A DNA stretch of 64,000 nucleotides from Cordia subcordata (taxonomy: Eukaryota; Streptophyta; Magnoliopsida; Boraginales; Cordiaceae). Shown here in pieces: positions 1-11,836 of the stretch; the stretch's first letter is position 1, and each line of letters begins with the position of its first letter. The notes under the pieces were generated by a model. That model saw only the letters and a program-made list of their open reading frames with translations. It was not told where the DNA came from and did not search any database. The stretch spans positions 2,170,001 through 2,234,000 of the forward strand of contig JAPTOF010000025.1 of NCBI GenBank assembly GCA_028554755.1, written 5' to 3'. The translations under genes were made by a program, and so were the position numbers.

Positions 1-1544
1 TGTCTCAATAGTACGTGTGTCACGTACTTGACAAGACCATTGTGAGTATGTTTCCTAGAGACATACTATCAAAGAAAGAAAACAAGATACTCACTGCTAC
101 TAAATGATCATTGCTCTTAATCTTGAGCATATGTGGATTAACTAATGAAGTTAGGGTTTGTTGCTTTGATTCACTGTGGGTAAGATCTTACTTTATTAGG
201 ATCAACAGCCATGTGCATTGAGTGCTAAGCTCTAATTAATTGGAACATGCATATGCAATATGGAATCTATGTGCCCCCTTTGGGATTGTCCATATTTATC
301 GTCCGAATCTAGATCTAGTGATACTACCTTTATGGGTGTATCGGTCATATGGCTTGAGGGTTGCTTCCGAGATCAAGAGATTCCATGACCAAAGATGGTT
401 GGCAATAGGACAAAAGACCCAACAGAAAAGATGCGGCTAAGGAGGTGATAATACACAGGCCAAAGGACCGGCCTTCGTTGTGGGTATACATAGAGGGGCA
501 TTATGATCGGTTATTTAGTAGGTCAAAGACAAAGTTCACATTCTTTTGTTATAAGCTTTTGAGTAATAGCAATTATTCTTGGAGTGCAACTTTGATCTTA
601 TGGTGGAATAGATTGTAGTTAAAAATAATTATTATGTCGCTTAGATCTAGCAAGGACATTTTTTATTATTTTTAGAAGCCAAGGTTAATTGTGTTTTCTT
701 GCTCCCTTTCCTAGTTGAAATGAATTTGAGAGAATAATCTTGAAAGAGCAAATTTCATATTGTGCTAATAGCCTTATTGGGCCAAAGCCTGGAATTCGGT
801 TTGGGCTTTCTTTACAGACCAAGATAACCTAATTGGGCTTGGATGGTTTCTCATTGGGCTTGGGCCTCCACATGGATTATGAACTACGTGTTGGGCTTTG
901 ATTGTGGGCTTGGTCCAATCTTCTAAGACATGTGCTAAAAAGTTACTATAAGAAGAATTCAAATTGTACAAGTAACTTCCATGACATGTGGCAAACATTT
1001 ACTACTAGGAAAAAGTTTCCCACATGGAAAGTTTACAAGGTTTAGGTACCAAACTTTTTCTATAAATAGGCAGGACCTTAAACCATTTTTAGCATCCAAA
1101 AATTTTGTAGTTGATCTCTTCCATTTTGGCAAGAGAATACTACAACACATAATACATACTTATTGTGTGATTTTTTTGCTCTAGATTTTGAATAGCACAT
1201 TACTTTACTTCTTCCCACACAAGAGGCTATTCTTTCAAGAAAAGCCTCTTTAACTATAGGAAGAAAACTAGGGAGTTGCATATTACGACACCCTTATAGT
1301 AATTTTTTTCTTTGGTGGCCTTGTTTGTGAGCGGGAATAAAGCTCGTGATGGTTTTAGCTTCATCAACGGCCCCACGTTTCAAGAGGTTAGCTTTACATA
1401 TTTTGCAAATACTAGTTATGTTCTATATATTCTTAAGCATGTTCTTGTGTGTGTTATGTGATTATTTTATTTTTCTAGCATGTTTTCTTGGTAGTATTTT
1501 CAAAAATGTAGACTAGGATAGACCACATGTAATATTATCAATCC
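1..1544 (+). repeat. Copia LTR (type 1), 5' part outside the window
   Basis: This is the + strand copy of the copia-1 LTR; base 1 corresponds to about base 8834 of the copia-1 3' LTR read on the minus strand, so the LTR start is cut off by the window edge. It ends with the family's terminal motif (AATATTATCAATCCT) at about 1544. The LTR would normally finish there with TACA and pass into a primer site. Instead it joins directly to integrase sequence. A TATAAATA box at 1061-1068 marks the promoter. No coding capacity is expected; short open frames here are incidental. Confidence 0.85.
1061..1068 (+). promoter_or_regulatory. TATA box of copia type-1 LTR
   Basis: TATAAATA lies about two thirds into the LTR and is conserved at the matching position in both copia-1 LTRs (minus strand, 7758-7765 and 14783-14790). 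Its position and conservation suggest the U3/R promoter. Activity is inferred, not shown. Confidence 0.6.
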
Positions 1545-2206
1545 TGATGCGACGCAAGTTTGAATCCTTTGAGAAATTCAAAGAGTTCAAGGCTGAAGTG
1601 CAGCAAAAATTAGATAAACGTATCAAAGCCCTTCAGTTTGATCGAGGTGGCGAATGCCTCTTGGGTGAGTTTAGAGACTATCTTACACAAGAAGGGATTG
1701 TGTCTCAGTTGACTACACCAGGGATGCCCCAGCAAAATAGTGTAGTAGAGACAAGAAATCGCACCCTATTAGATATGGTTAGGTTAATGATGAGTCATGC
1801 ATCATTGCCTTTATCTTTTTGAGGGGTATGCCCTTGAGACAGCATCATCATCTTGAACTTGGTACCATCTAAATTAGTACCTAGGACACCATAAGAAATG
1901 TGGACTGAGCGTAAGCCTAGTTTAAATCATCTCCACATTTGGGGTTGTCTAGCTTATGTACTTAATAGTAATGCTTCAAAGTTGGAACCAAGATCCGAGT
2001 TGTCCTATTTTATTGGGTATCCTAAGAGAACCAGAGATGGGATCTTTTATAATCTTAAAGAGCAAAAGGTGTTTATAAGCACCCATCCTAGATACTTAGA
2101 GAATGGTGAAATGATCCAGAAAACACCAGATTCTAAAGTTGTTCTAGATGAGATTTCACAAGAATCTCCAGTAACACCTGTGGTAACTATAAATGAAAAG
2201 GAATAG
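1545..2206 (+). pseudogene. Copia integrase fragment (core C-terminal part and C-terminal domain)
   Basis: Homologous to the copia-1 integrase. The first open stretch (1547-1822) begins inside the catalytic core and carries the second catalytic Asp (FDRGGE) and the Glu motif in altered form (VVETRN for the usual VAERRN). It stops where a Trp codon has become TGA, and an extra G then shifts the frame. The second stretch (1898-2206) is the C-terminal region with the YFIGYPK motif. The first catalytic Asp, the HHCC domain, protease and gag are deleted. Non-functional remnant. Confidence 0.85.
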
Positions 2207-2570
2207 CATATTACACCTAATATATTGGAGTCTCGTCATAGTGGGAGGATATCTAGGCCTCCAGATAGATACTATTGAGAGTCCTTTCAGACTTCTTCAG
2301 AGGATCAGGTGGTGGATCCCATAAGTTATGATAAAGCAGTTTCCGACATAGATGCTGACCAATGGCATAAGGCAATGGATTCATAGTTAGAATCTATGTA
2401 TTCTAACAAAGTCTATGATCTTGTAATTGCACCTAAAGGGGTAAAACCTATAGGGCACAAATGGGTCTACAAGAGGAAAAGAGGAGTTGATAGAAAAGTT
2501 GAAACCTTTAAAGCAATGTTGGTGGCGAAAGGTTATACTCAGAAAGAAGGCATCGAGTATGAGGAAACTT
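2207..2570 (+). pseudogene. Copia reverse transcriptase N-terminal fragment
   Basis: Reading through stops gives the integrase-RT linker (SGRISRPPDR), the DQWHKAMDS segment and the RT start (KWVYKRKRG, then KGYTQKEGIEYEET). It is cut off immediately before the usual FSPV motif, at about 2570, by a gypsy LTR fragment in the opposite orientation. Stops sit at an RT-linker Glu/Gln position (2395 region) and others. No catalytic palm remains. Confidence 0.8.
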
Positions 2571-3557
2571 AATCAACCATGCATATCAACAAATACATAA
2601 TATATGTATTCTAACAAAGTCTAAACACTTAGACGTATTTGGGTCATATCAATATAGGCAATAGTAATCAGGCCTCTAACTATATATGCTCTTTCACCTA
2701 GGCATATCAACAAATACATAGACATGTATATAAATAGCCATTGAAACATTAAAAAGAAACATATATATTAAACCATGAAAATCTCATAGCAAAGTAGTAC
2801 TTAATCAACCCATAATACAAGCTTTAATCACCCATAAAAGATCAATTCTAACATAGAGAAAACTACGTACAAAAGGAGAAAGATAAACCTGCCTTTCATG
2901 CTTAGCTTTGCTCTTGAAATCCTTTTCTTGATCTTATAATTACAACTATTAAATACCTAATTACAATCTTGGATCTACGTGTATTTTTGTGTGGTTTAGT
3001 GTGTGAGAGATGGGTAATGTAGGTTTTAGTGTATGTGTAAAGATATGAAAAAGAGGCTAAAAATGGCCTTAAATAGCCTTTCTTCACCGCAAAAGTCTGT
3101 CGCTAGGTTAGGCGCTCGCCCTTTGAAACAAGTAAATTTGATCACATTTTAAGAGCTCTCTGTTCTAGGTCGGAAGTAAGGTTGGTTGACCGACCTTGGT
3201 TAGAAATGCCTAAATTTCGCTTCTTGCGTGCTTGGTTTTGTTCGGTTCCTTTTCTCTTCGTTAGCGACCTCTTAATACGCTCTTCTTGCTTTCTTCTCAC
3301 CCAAAACACCCTCGAGTTTGATTCAACATCAAATAATCATCCATTTAATCTCTAAACACTTTTCTAATTTTCACCGAAAATAAGAATTACGTGTGCACTA
3401 GTGTAGCATTTACATTCTAAACTCAATTATGGACATTTGAAGCCTATTATGCAGAAGTATAGTATAAATGCAAAACTAACACATCTAATAAAGCAAAATA
3501 ACACCTCAAACAAGTATAGAAATTATATGTAAATACACACATAATCACGACACATCA
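2571..3557 (-). repeat. Truncated Athila-like LTR (type A)
   Basis: Read on the minus strand it starts at 3557 with TGATGTGTCGTGA, the family LTR start, and keeps the motif-rich upstream region (about 3100-3215), the TATA-like stretch (about 3070) and the region up to the ACATAGACATG repeats. About half the LTR (the U5 side) is missing, and the cut end abuts the copia RT fragment at 2570. Orientation and content match G1, G2 and G3 LTRs. The truncation fits unequal or illegitimate recombination. Confidence 0.75.
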
Positions 3558-4052
3558 CATAACTTAAAATAAAAGGAAAGGGCTAAGACACACCAAAAGA
3601 AACAATAAATGAATTGGCATGCATATCAAAACCCTATGTTTATCCACATTTTTGCCTTAGTCATGGCGTAATCGCAACGTGTTTCGCCTTAGTCATGGGG
3701 TAACTACAACGTGCCTTTCTGAAGTTGTTCATTCCCTATAGTTTTCTCAATGATTCTCCAAAACGTGCTCGGTTTGCCTCCTACTCAATTCATTCCCCAC
3801 AGTACATCCTTGTCATCTCCGTTCAAACAAGTCAATAGTAAAAGCCAACTCTCTAACTAACATGGAGAGAAACCAACTCAAAAGATGCAAAAATTGAAAA
3901 GAATTGAACACATTTTGAACAAAAACAAGACAGGCTATGCAAATCTACCCCATAAATGATAAACATGAAAGGGACAACCACACTCCCAAATATAAACTTT
4001 TCTTATACTCAAGGAAATAGCATATAAACACAATAAGCAATAAACATGTAAC
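3558..4052. other. Non-coding remnant, possibly gypsy 3' region; small tandem duplication
   Basis: No coding sequence is seen. Scattered similarity to the minus-strand 3' untranslated region of G1 (about 17080-17420) suggests a decayed gypsy 3' end, but no clean polypurine tract lies next to the LTR at 3557. A direct duplication of about 31 bases occupies 3651-3681 and 3682-3713 (core GCCTTAGTCATGG). Confidence 0.4.
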
Positions 4053-5617
4053 TCTTAGGATTTGATGCCCTAAAGACCACTTGTACATGGATATTGAACA
4101 AGACATTTGATCATTATTTACATTTATAAGCATCTTTACATACATCATCTTTGGTATATATGTGTGATACATTATGTAAGGTCCAATGATATAATCTAAT
4201 ATCTTGGGAGCGTAATGAGGCTAGATGTATAGTAGGTCCAAGTCTAGTTTTGGATATATCATAAAAGATGTCCATAGCTAGATAGTAGTGCTAGGCATTC
4301 TACCGAGATAAGCTTATAGTGGGTGAGTCTCATGACATAGGTGATTTACCTAGATCATTAGATGGTCTTTTTAGACTTAGCTCCTAATGCATGTGTCACA
4401 CATTGAACAGGACCACCATGAGTATGTCTTCTAAAATCGTGCCATCATATATAGAGGACAAGATACTCACTACTTCAGAGTTACCAATGCTCTTAATCTT
4501 GAGCATATATAAATGAACTGACAAAGTTAAGGTGCAACACTTTGATGTACCGTGAGGAGAGGTGTTGTGTGATATGATTATCTATCTTGTACATCGGGTG
4601 TTGTATTCTAATCAATTAGGACATGCATATGCAACAACAGAGTCTATGTGCCCCCTTGGATTTGTCCTATTGATCATCATAAATCTAGATTTAGTGATAT
4701 TACCCTTCATGGGTATATTGGTCATTTGGCTAGTGGGTCACTCTGTAGCTCAAGAGACCTATGACCAGTTACAGATCACTTTTTAGACTAGAGATTCTAA
4801 GGTTTCAAAAGTAGTATTGGAAGTGATGGTACTTGAAAGGACTGACCTTGACTACGAGTATACATAAAGGGGTATTTTGGTCATTTCCTTTGGTTGGTCA
4901 AAGACAATGGCTACTTGATGTGACTTGTTATTGCTTAGTCGGTAATTATCCTTGGAGTGCGGTTATGGTCTTTTGGTGGAAATAGACCGAGGTCAAAAAG
5001 GCCTTAATGTCCCCAAAGTAGTGGCAAGGGCATTTTGGTCATTTTGGGAGCCAAGGGTAATTATGTCATTTGGTCCCTTCACGAATCATGTTTCCAATTG
5101 GATTTAAATAATTGAGATCATCTAGTTATGTGGATACTTTATTGAGATATAAATTTAATGTAAAGGGAAAAGGATTTTATCTAACTTTTTCTTTATTAAA
5201 TTTATAGGCTTCTCAATAGGACAAGTGAGTCCAACATGCAATTAGAGATTATGGAGTAAAAGACAGAAAGGAATATCTTGGATGATCTTATCCATAAGGC
5301 ATATTCCATTTCAAGAAGAGGTAAAGGAGGGATATAATTGCCAACAAATTTATTCCTAGAGCCTTACCCAATTAAAGTTGTGATACATTATAAATAGTGA
5401 GATTATGGCAAGACCCACTTGAGTCTCTTTGCAATTTTAGAATGGGTGTGCAAAAATTATCACATAGTATACTTAGAACACACACTACTCCATAGATCAT
5501 CATTATTAGCTTTCCTAAGTGATTGTCCACTATATAGCACTACACATTGAAGCTATTGGAAGGTGATCATAGTGGAAAAGATCAATTGGGAGATTGTTTG
5601 ATAAATATTTTGCAAAG
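4053..5617 (+). repeat. Copia-2 5' LTR, first part
   Basis: Aligns along its length with the copia-2 3' LTR starting at 38655. The start (TCTTAGGATTTGATGCCC) is a decayed form of the family's TGTTGGGATGTATGCCC. It is interrupted after CAAAG (5613-5617), which is repeated at 27797-27801 on the other side of G1; the rest continues at 27802. The type-2 LTR is a diverged relative of the copia-1 type, sharing the start and the CTCTTAATCTTGAGCATAT segment. Confidence 0.85.
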
Positions 5618-7274
5618 TGCTGTTTCTCTAATCGTGTATGCTCTAAAGATCTACAAGCGCATGGATCGATGCAGCGTAGTGTGTGCGAGAACGGGTGTCA
5701 AACCATAAGGAGGCTATTTTGTGGAATGCATTCTATATGTGTGTCCTAAAGAGTGCCTAAAAGAGAACCTAAGCTAGCCATTTTTGGGGATTTGGATTAA
5801 AAAAAGCTTGAAGAAAAGAAAAAGAAACTGCACGAAGGAAATGAAAAGTAGAGAAACAATCTAGCTAAAGGGAGACTAACAATTGGAAGGGATTAGGGTG
5901 ACTTTCATTTCCTGAAAGGTGATTCTAGACTCAAATGCTATGGGATTACAAGGAATGGCTTAATTATCAATTGCTCTTAACTATGTTGCTAATTGGTGTC
6001 CCAATTTCTCTTTAGGACTCAGTGCGGGTCTATCCCTAGATGACACCTTCTAGAGCCATGGCATGGTCCTTATGACCTAAGGCTTTAAGAGTGACTAACT
6101 ACCTTCCTAGATGACCTAAAAAGAGCCCACCCTAATACCTAAACCTTTGGCTGGATTTAAAGGCAAGACCAATACTAGGTTGACTAAACCTATCTAGAAA
6201 CCTATTGGCTGAATTTAAAGCCCAAGAGGACCTGATCTAGGCCAGCCTTTAATTACACACCGTCATTCTAATGTTCACAATAGCGTGGTGATGTCTATTA
6301 AGCACAATCCTACATGTTCTGAAGTAAGGTGTTGTGAAAATGTCGACCTATTTACTATCCAAACATTATCGTGTTTGATTTATACCATTACAACCAAGTG
6401 GGTATTAACATGTAAGCAAGATTGGAGTTGTATTCACCAAAAAGTATGCTTGTACTCACGTAGACATGAACATAGCAAACCCATTTCATATAATCCATAA
6501 ATAAACACATAGACATGCATATTAGATGGATTAGAGGTGTATTATAGAAAATAAACTCCAATTTATATGCATACTACTCATCTAGGAATTTAACTAAACA
6601 TATAGACTTGTATTGAGTGAAAGCCATTAATATGAAGAACAAAGTATGTATAGATATAAGCCATAAAAGTCCCATAACATAGAGTACATAATTAACCATT
6701 GCACAAGTGTAATATAATTAACCATTACACAAGTGTAATCAACCTAAACTAATCTACTCAAACATAAATAAAAATAGGATGAAAGGGATATTATGAAACA
6801 TCCTTTCTATCCTAGCTATACTTGTACAAAATTTGAGCAAATCCTCACTTCAATGTTGTAAAATCCCTCCAAACAAGCTTGAATCTAAGTGGGAAATATG
6901 TGACAAGGTGTGTGTGTGTGAAATGGGTAAGAATTTGGGTTAAGTATGTGAGAAGTGGGTATGAAGTGTACGGAGTTGATCTCTCCTAAAGTGATAATAG
7001 TGGGTCCTATTTATAGCCTACAGCGCCATTACCAGCTGGCCGAACTGGCTGGCCGGTAAAGATGGGGGTTAGCCGGCTCAAGTGTGAGAAATTGTAGAAT
7101 TACCAACTAACCGGTGGTAAGCTTAGCTTGTACATTCTTTTCTTCCTTGGATTTACCGGTTGACCTTACTAGTCAGCTGGTACTTCAAGGGGATTGACTG
7201 GTATTTTCAAACTGCTTCAAAGCTCTATCTTCTTTGCTTCTAGCCTTTATTGCATGACTCATACACCTTCTATT
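5618..7274 (-). repeat. G1 3' LTR, U5-side part
   Basis: Matches the G1 5' LTR (25941-27565) throughout. The + strand start TGCTGTTTC is the LTR terminus (minus strand GAAACAGCA). It contains the two GGCTTTAAATCCAGCC-type hairpin copies, the motif cluster at about 7020-7205 and a TATA box at 7008-7015. It is broken at 7274 by copia-1; the remaining 232 bases lie at 16173-16404. Confidence 0.88.
7008..7015 (-). promoter_or_regulatory. TATA box of G1 3' LTR
   Basis: TATTTATA on the + strand, TATAAATA on the coding strand, conserved in the G1 5' LTR at 27306-27313. The GTCGAC/GGTCAACC-type cluster lies directly upstream in LTR orientation. Confidence 0.55.
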
Positions 7275-9160
7275 TGTAGGATTGATAATATTCCATGTGG
7301 TCTACCCTAGTCCATATTTTCAAAAATACTACCAAGAAAACATGTTAGGAAAATAAAATAACCACATAGCACACACAAGAATATGCTTAAGAACATATAG
7401 AACATAACTAGTATTTGCAAAAATATGTAAAGTTAACCTCTTGAAGTGTGGGGCCTTTGATGAAGCTAAAACCGTCACGAGCTTTGTTCCCGCTCATGAA
7501 CAAGGCCACCAAAAAAAATTTTTACTATAAGGGTGTCGCAATATGCAGCTCCCTAGTCTTCTTCCCCATGGTTAAAGAGACTTTTCTTGAGAGAATAGCC
7601 TCTTGTGTAGGAAGAAGAAAATTAATATGCTCTTGAAAATCTAGAGCAAAAAAATCACAAAATAAGTGTGTACTATGTGTTGTAGTATTCTCTTGCCAAA
7701 ATGGAAGAGATCAACGACAAATTTTTTTGGATGCTAGAAATGGTTTAAGGTTTTGCCTATTTATAGAAAAAGTTTGGCACCTAAACCTTGTAAACTTTCC
7801 ACGTGGGAAACTTTTTCCTAGTAGTAAATGTTTGCCACATCTCATTGAAGTTACTTGTACAATTTGAATTTTTCTTGTAGTAACTTTCTAGCACATGTCT
7901 TGGAAGATTGGGCCAAGCCCACAATCCAACCTAACACATAGTCCATAATCCATATGGAGGTCTAAGCCCAATAAGAAACCATCCAAGCCTAATTAGGTTA
8001 TCTTGGACTTTAAAGAAAGCCCAAACCCAATTTCAAGCTTTGGCCCAATTAGGCTATTACTACAATATGGAGTTTGCTCTTGCAAGATTACTCTCTCAAA
8101 GTCATTTCAACTAGGAAGGGACCAAGAAGACACAATTAACCTTGGCTTTCAAAAATAATAAAAAATGTCCTTGCCCAATCTAGGCGACATAATAATAATT
8201 ATTTTTAACTCTGATCTATTCCACCATAAGATCAAAGTTGCACTCTAAGAATAATTGCTATTACCCAAAAGCTTGTCACAAAAGAATGTGAACTTTGTCT
8301 TTGACCTACTAAATAATTGACCATAATGCCCCTCTATGTATACCCACAACTAAGACTGGTCATTTATCCTGTGTACTATCACCTCCTTAGCTGTATCTTG
8401 TTTTGTTGGATTTCTTGTCTTATTACCAACCATCCTTGGTCATGGAATCTCTTGGTCTCGGGAACAACCCTCAAGCCATATGACCGATACACCCATAATG
8501 GTAGTATCACTAGATCTAGATTCGGATGATAAATATAGACAATTCCAAAGAGGGCACATAGATTCCATATTGCATATGCATGTTCCAATTAATTAGAACT
8601 TAGCACTCAATGCACAAGGCTGTTGATCCTAATAAAGTAAGATCTCACCCATAGTGAATCAAAGTACCAAACCCTAACTTCATTAGTTCATCCACATATA
8701 CTCAAGATTAAGAGCAATGATAATTTAGTACCAGTAAGTATCTTGTATTCTTTCTTTGATAGTACGTCTCTCGAAAACATACTCATAATGGTCCTGTCAA
8801 ATACGTGACACACATACTATTGAAACAAATCCGGAAAGTCCTCTAATGACCTAGGTAGATCATCCTCAATGAGGAGACTTGCTTAATATAACTTTATCCC
8901 AGTAAAGTGCCCAACACTACCATTCAGTTACAGACTCAATTTATAATGTGACTAAATCTAGACTTGGACCTACTGTGCGTCCAGCCTTACTGTGCACCCA
9001 AGTCGTTAGTTCAAGTCAAGGGGCCTTTTTACATATATCAATAAAACATACTAGATATAATATGTAAAGAACTCATAATGCCATTTAACAAAATGATTAT
9101 ACATTGTTTAGCATCCAAATGTTATATTCAAGTGAGCTTTAGGACATACTAATCCTAACA
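7275..9160 (-). repeat. Copia-1 3' LTR
   Basis: 1,886 bases. Begins on the minus strand at 9160 with TGTTAGGATT and ends at 7275 with AATCCTACA, giving near-perfect terminal inverted repeats of the TG...CA type. TATA box at 7758-7765. It pairs with 14300-16172 and has a third relative at 1-1544 and a fourth, solo, at 32607-34356. The LTR is long for a copia element. Confidence 0.93.
7758..7765 (-). promoter_or_regulatory. TATA box of copia-1 3' LTR
   Basis: TATTTATA on the + strand (TATAAATA in LTR sense), same location as in the sister LTR. Confidence 0.6.
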
Positions 9161-9172
9161 ATCTCCCACTTG
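9161..9172 (-). other. Copia-1 polypurine tract
   Basis: Minus strand AAGTGGGAGAT immediately precedes the LTR start. This matches the usual copia plus-strand priming site and the copia-2 tract at 38641-38654 (AAGGTGGGAGAT). Confidence 0.85.
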
Positions 9173-9174
9173 CA

Positions 9175-9828
9175 CTAAAGATCACTTCTGTACAGCCTAA
9201 TACCCGTAGACTCCAAATGTGTAGTAAACATTTTCTCTGGAAGAGTCTTAGTAAATGGGTCTGCCAGGTTTTTCGCTGAAGCTATCTTTTCAACTACAAC
9301 ATCTCCTCTCTGGATTAACTTACAGATCAAATGATATTTCCGTTTAATATGTTTACCCTTTTTGTGATTCCTAGGCTCTTTGCATTGTGAAACAACACCG
9401 TTGTTGTCGCAATACAATGTTATCAGTCTGTGAACTACTGACACAACCTTTAGGTTTGAGAAGAACTTTCTTAGCCATACTGCCTCTTTTGTAGCCTCAG
9501 ATACTGCTACATACTCGGCCTCTATGGTAGAGTCAGTAATACAATTCTGCTTCACACTTCTCCATGAAATGCCTCCTCCTGACAGAGTGAAAACATATCC
9601 AGAAGTAGACTTCTTGGAATCTTTGTCGGATTGAAAATCTGAGTCTGTATGGGCTAATGGCATTAGATCATCTGCATAGTATTCTAGCACATAATCCTTA
9701 GTTCCTAGCAGGAATTTGAATATATGCTTAACCACGACCCAATGTGCTGCTTCAGGGTTTGACTGATATCTACTAACCATGCCAATAGCAAAGCAGATAT
9801 CTGGTCTACTACATAACATGGCATACAT
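9175..9828 (-). pseudogene. Copia-1 RNase H domain (217-residue open stretch)
   Basis: C-terminal part of copia pol, which degrades the RNA strand of the RNA/DNA hybrid. It starts in the RT connection region (CSRPDICFAIGMVSRYQSNP). It keeps the three acidic landmarks of copia RNase H: HTDSDFQSD, STIEAEYVA and LYCDNNG. The end TGIRLYRSDL runs to a stop just before the polypurine tract, so the terminus is natural. It is the best preserved domain of the window, but it is separated from upstream RT by a broken frame at about 9830-9897. Confidence 0.88.
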
Positions 9829-10860
9829 GAGGCTTCCAGCCGCCGAAGCATAAGGAACTCGTTTTATGCTCTCTATCTCCTCAGGTGTTTTAAGACATTA
9901 CTCTCGAGATAGATAAAGTCCATGTCTAGAAGGTAATAAGGCCTTCATAGAGTTTTGGAAGTTAAACTTGACCAATATCTTTTCAATAAATGAAGTTTCA
10001 GATAGGGCTGGTCTTCTGTTCTTACGACCTCGCATAAGCTTGATGCCAAGAACATAACTAGCTTCTCCTAAATCCTTCATTTGAAATTGAGTAGAAAGCC
10101 AAACCTTGATGGATGATAACATCCCCACATCATTTCCAATAAGTAGGATGTCATCTATATACATAACCAAAAAAGCTACAGCATTTCCATTACATCTTTT
10201 ATACATGCAAGGTTCATCAATATTTTGATCAAAACAATAAGATTTAATTGCATGATCAAATTTGATGTTTCATGCTCTAGATGCCTGCTTTAATCCATAA
10301 ATAGATTTTTTTGAACTTACAAACCATATGTTCCTGGCCTTTCGCAACATATCCATCTGGTTGTGTCATGTAAATGGTTTCGTCAAGCTCTCCATTAAGA
10401 AAAGCTGTCTTGACATCCATTTGCCATATCTCGTAGTCATAATGACATGCAATGGCAAGAAGTATCCTGATGGATTTAAGCATGGCTACTAGTGAGAAAG
10501 TTTCCTTGTAATCGATCTTTTTTTCTGAGTAAAACCTTTTGCCACCAACCTTGCTTTAAAGTTTTCAACTTTTCCATCAACTTCTCTTTTTCTTTTGTAG
10601 ACCCATTTTCACCCTATAGGTTTTACCCCTTCAGGTGCAATTACAAGATCCCAGACTTTGTTAGAATACATAGATTCTAACTCTGAATCCATTGCCTTAT
10701 GCCATTGGTCGGCATCTATGTTGGAAATTGCTTCATCATAACTTGTAGGATCCACCACCTGATCCTCTAAAGAAGTCTGAAAGGACTCTCCATTATATTT
10801 ATCAGGAGGCCTAGATATCCTCACACTACGACGAGGCTCCGATATAAGGTGTCATATGCT
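9829..10860 (-). pseudogene. Copia-1 reverse transcriptase, broken into pieces
   Basis: Three open pieces cover the domain. 10609-10824 holds the linker and RT start (ISRPPDKYNG, ending VKPIG). 10277-10483 holds IWQMDVKTAFLNGELDE. 9898-10206 holds the palm with the YIDD active site (MYIDDILLIGND) and KDLGEASYVLGIK. Between 10206 and 10277, and 10483 and 10609, stops and shifts interrupt the frame; the KLTKSIYGLKQA segment is read as a shifted version at about 10290. The catalytic motif is intact but a continuous enzyme is not encoded. Confidence 0.88.
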
Positions 10861-11821
10861 GTTCCTTTTCATTTACAGTTATCACAGGTATTACTAGAGA
10901 TTCTTGTGAAATCTCTTCTAGAACAACTTTAGAATTTGGTGTTTTCTAGATCATTTCATCATTCTCTAAGTATCTCGCATGGGTGCTTATTAAACCCTTT
11001 TGCTCCTTAGGATTATAAAAGATCCCATCTCTGGTTCCCTTAGGATACCCAATAAAATAGCACAAATCGGATCTTGGTTTCAACTTTGAAGTATTACAAT
11101 TAAGTACAAAAGCTGGACAACCTAAAATGTGGAGATGATTTAAACTAGGCTTACACCCAGCCCACATTTCTTATGATGTCCTAGGTACTGATTTAGATGG
11201 AACCAAGTGCAAGATTTATGATGCTGTCTTAAGGGCATACCTCCAAAAAGACAAAGGTAATAATGCATGACTCATCATTGACCTAACCATATCTAAAAGG
11301 GTGCGATTTTTTCTCTCTGCTACACCATTTTGCTGGGGAGTCCCTGGTCCAGTCAATTGAGACACAGTCCCTTCTTGTGTAAGATAGTCTCTAAATTCAC
11401 CTGAGAGGTATTCGCCACCTCGATCAGATCGAAGGGCTTTAATACATTTATCTAATTTCTGCTCCACTTTAGCCTTGAACTCTTTGAATTTCTCAAAGGA
11501 TTCAGACTTGCGTCGCATCAGATATACATATCCGTACCTAGAGTAATCATCAATAAATGTAATGAAATACTCATAACCTCCTCGTGTTGGTTTGCTCATA
11601 GGACCACACACATCGGTGTGAACCAATTCCAATACTTCTTTGGCCCTTTCTCCTTTAGAAAAAAATGACCATTTGGTCATCTTTCCTTTGAGGCAAGATT
11701 CACATAGAGGTAGATCTTTGAGATCTAATGAGCTAAGATGCCAATCCTCGACTAATCTCCGAATTCGCTTTAGACTAATATGTCCTAAGCGTATATGCCA
11801 AAGATAAGTATCATTGGTCAA
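10861..11821 (-). pseudogene. Copia-1 integrase (core open, C-terminal part separated)
   Basis: The 201-residue stretch 11216-11821 holds the HHCC zinc-binding start (LWHIRLGH ... CESCLKGK) and the full catalytic triad: Asp in VHTDVCGPM, Asp in RSDRGGEYL, Glu in GVAERKNRTLL. A stop at about 11215 separates it from 10946-11167, which has the C-terminal YFIGYPKGTRDGIFYNPKEQ segment. The sequence matches the copia-0 fragment at 1545-2206. It is the only integrase here that keeps all catalytic residues in one open stretch. Confidence 0.9.
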
Positions 11822-11836
11822 AGAAACCTTCCTTTT

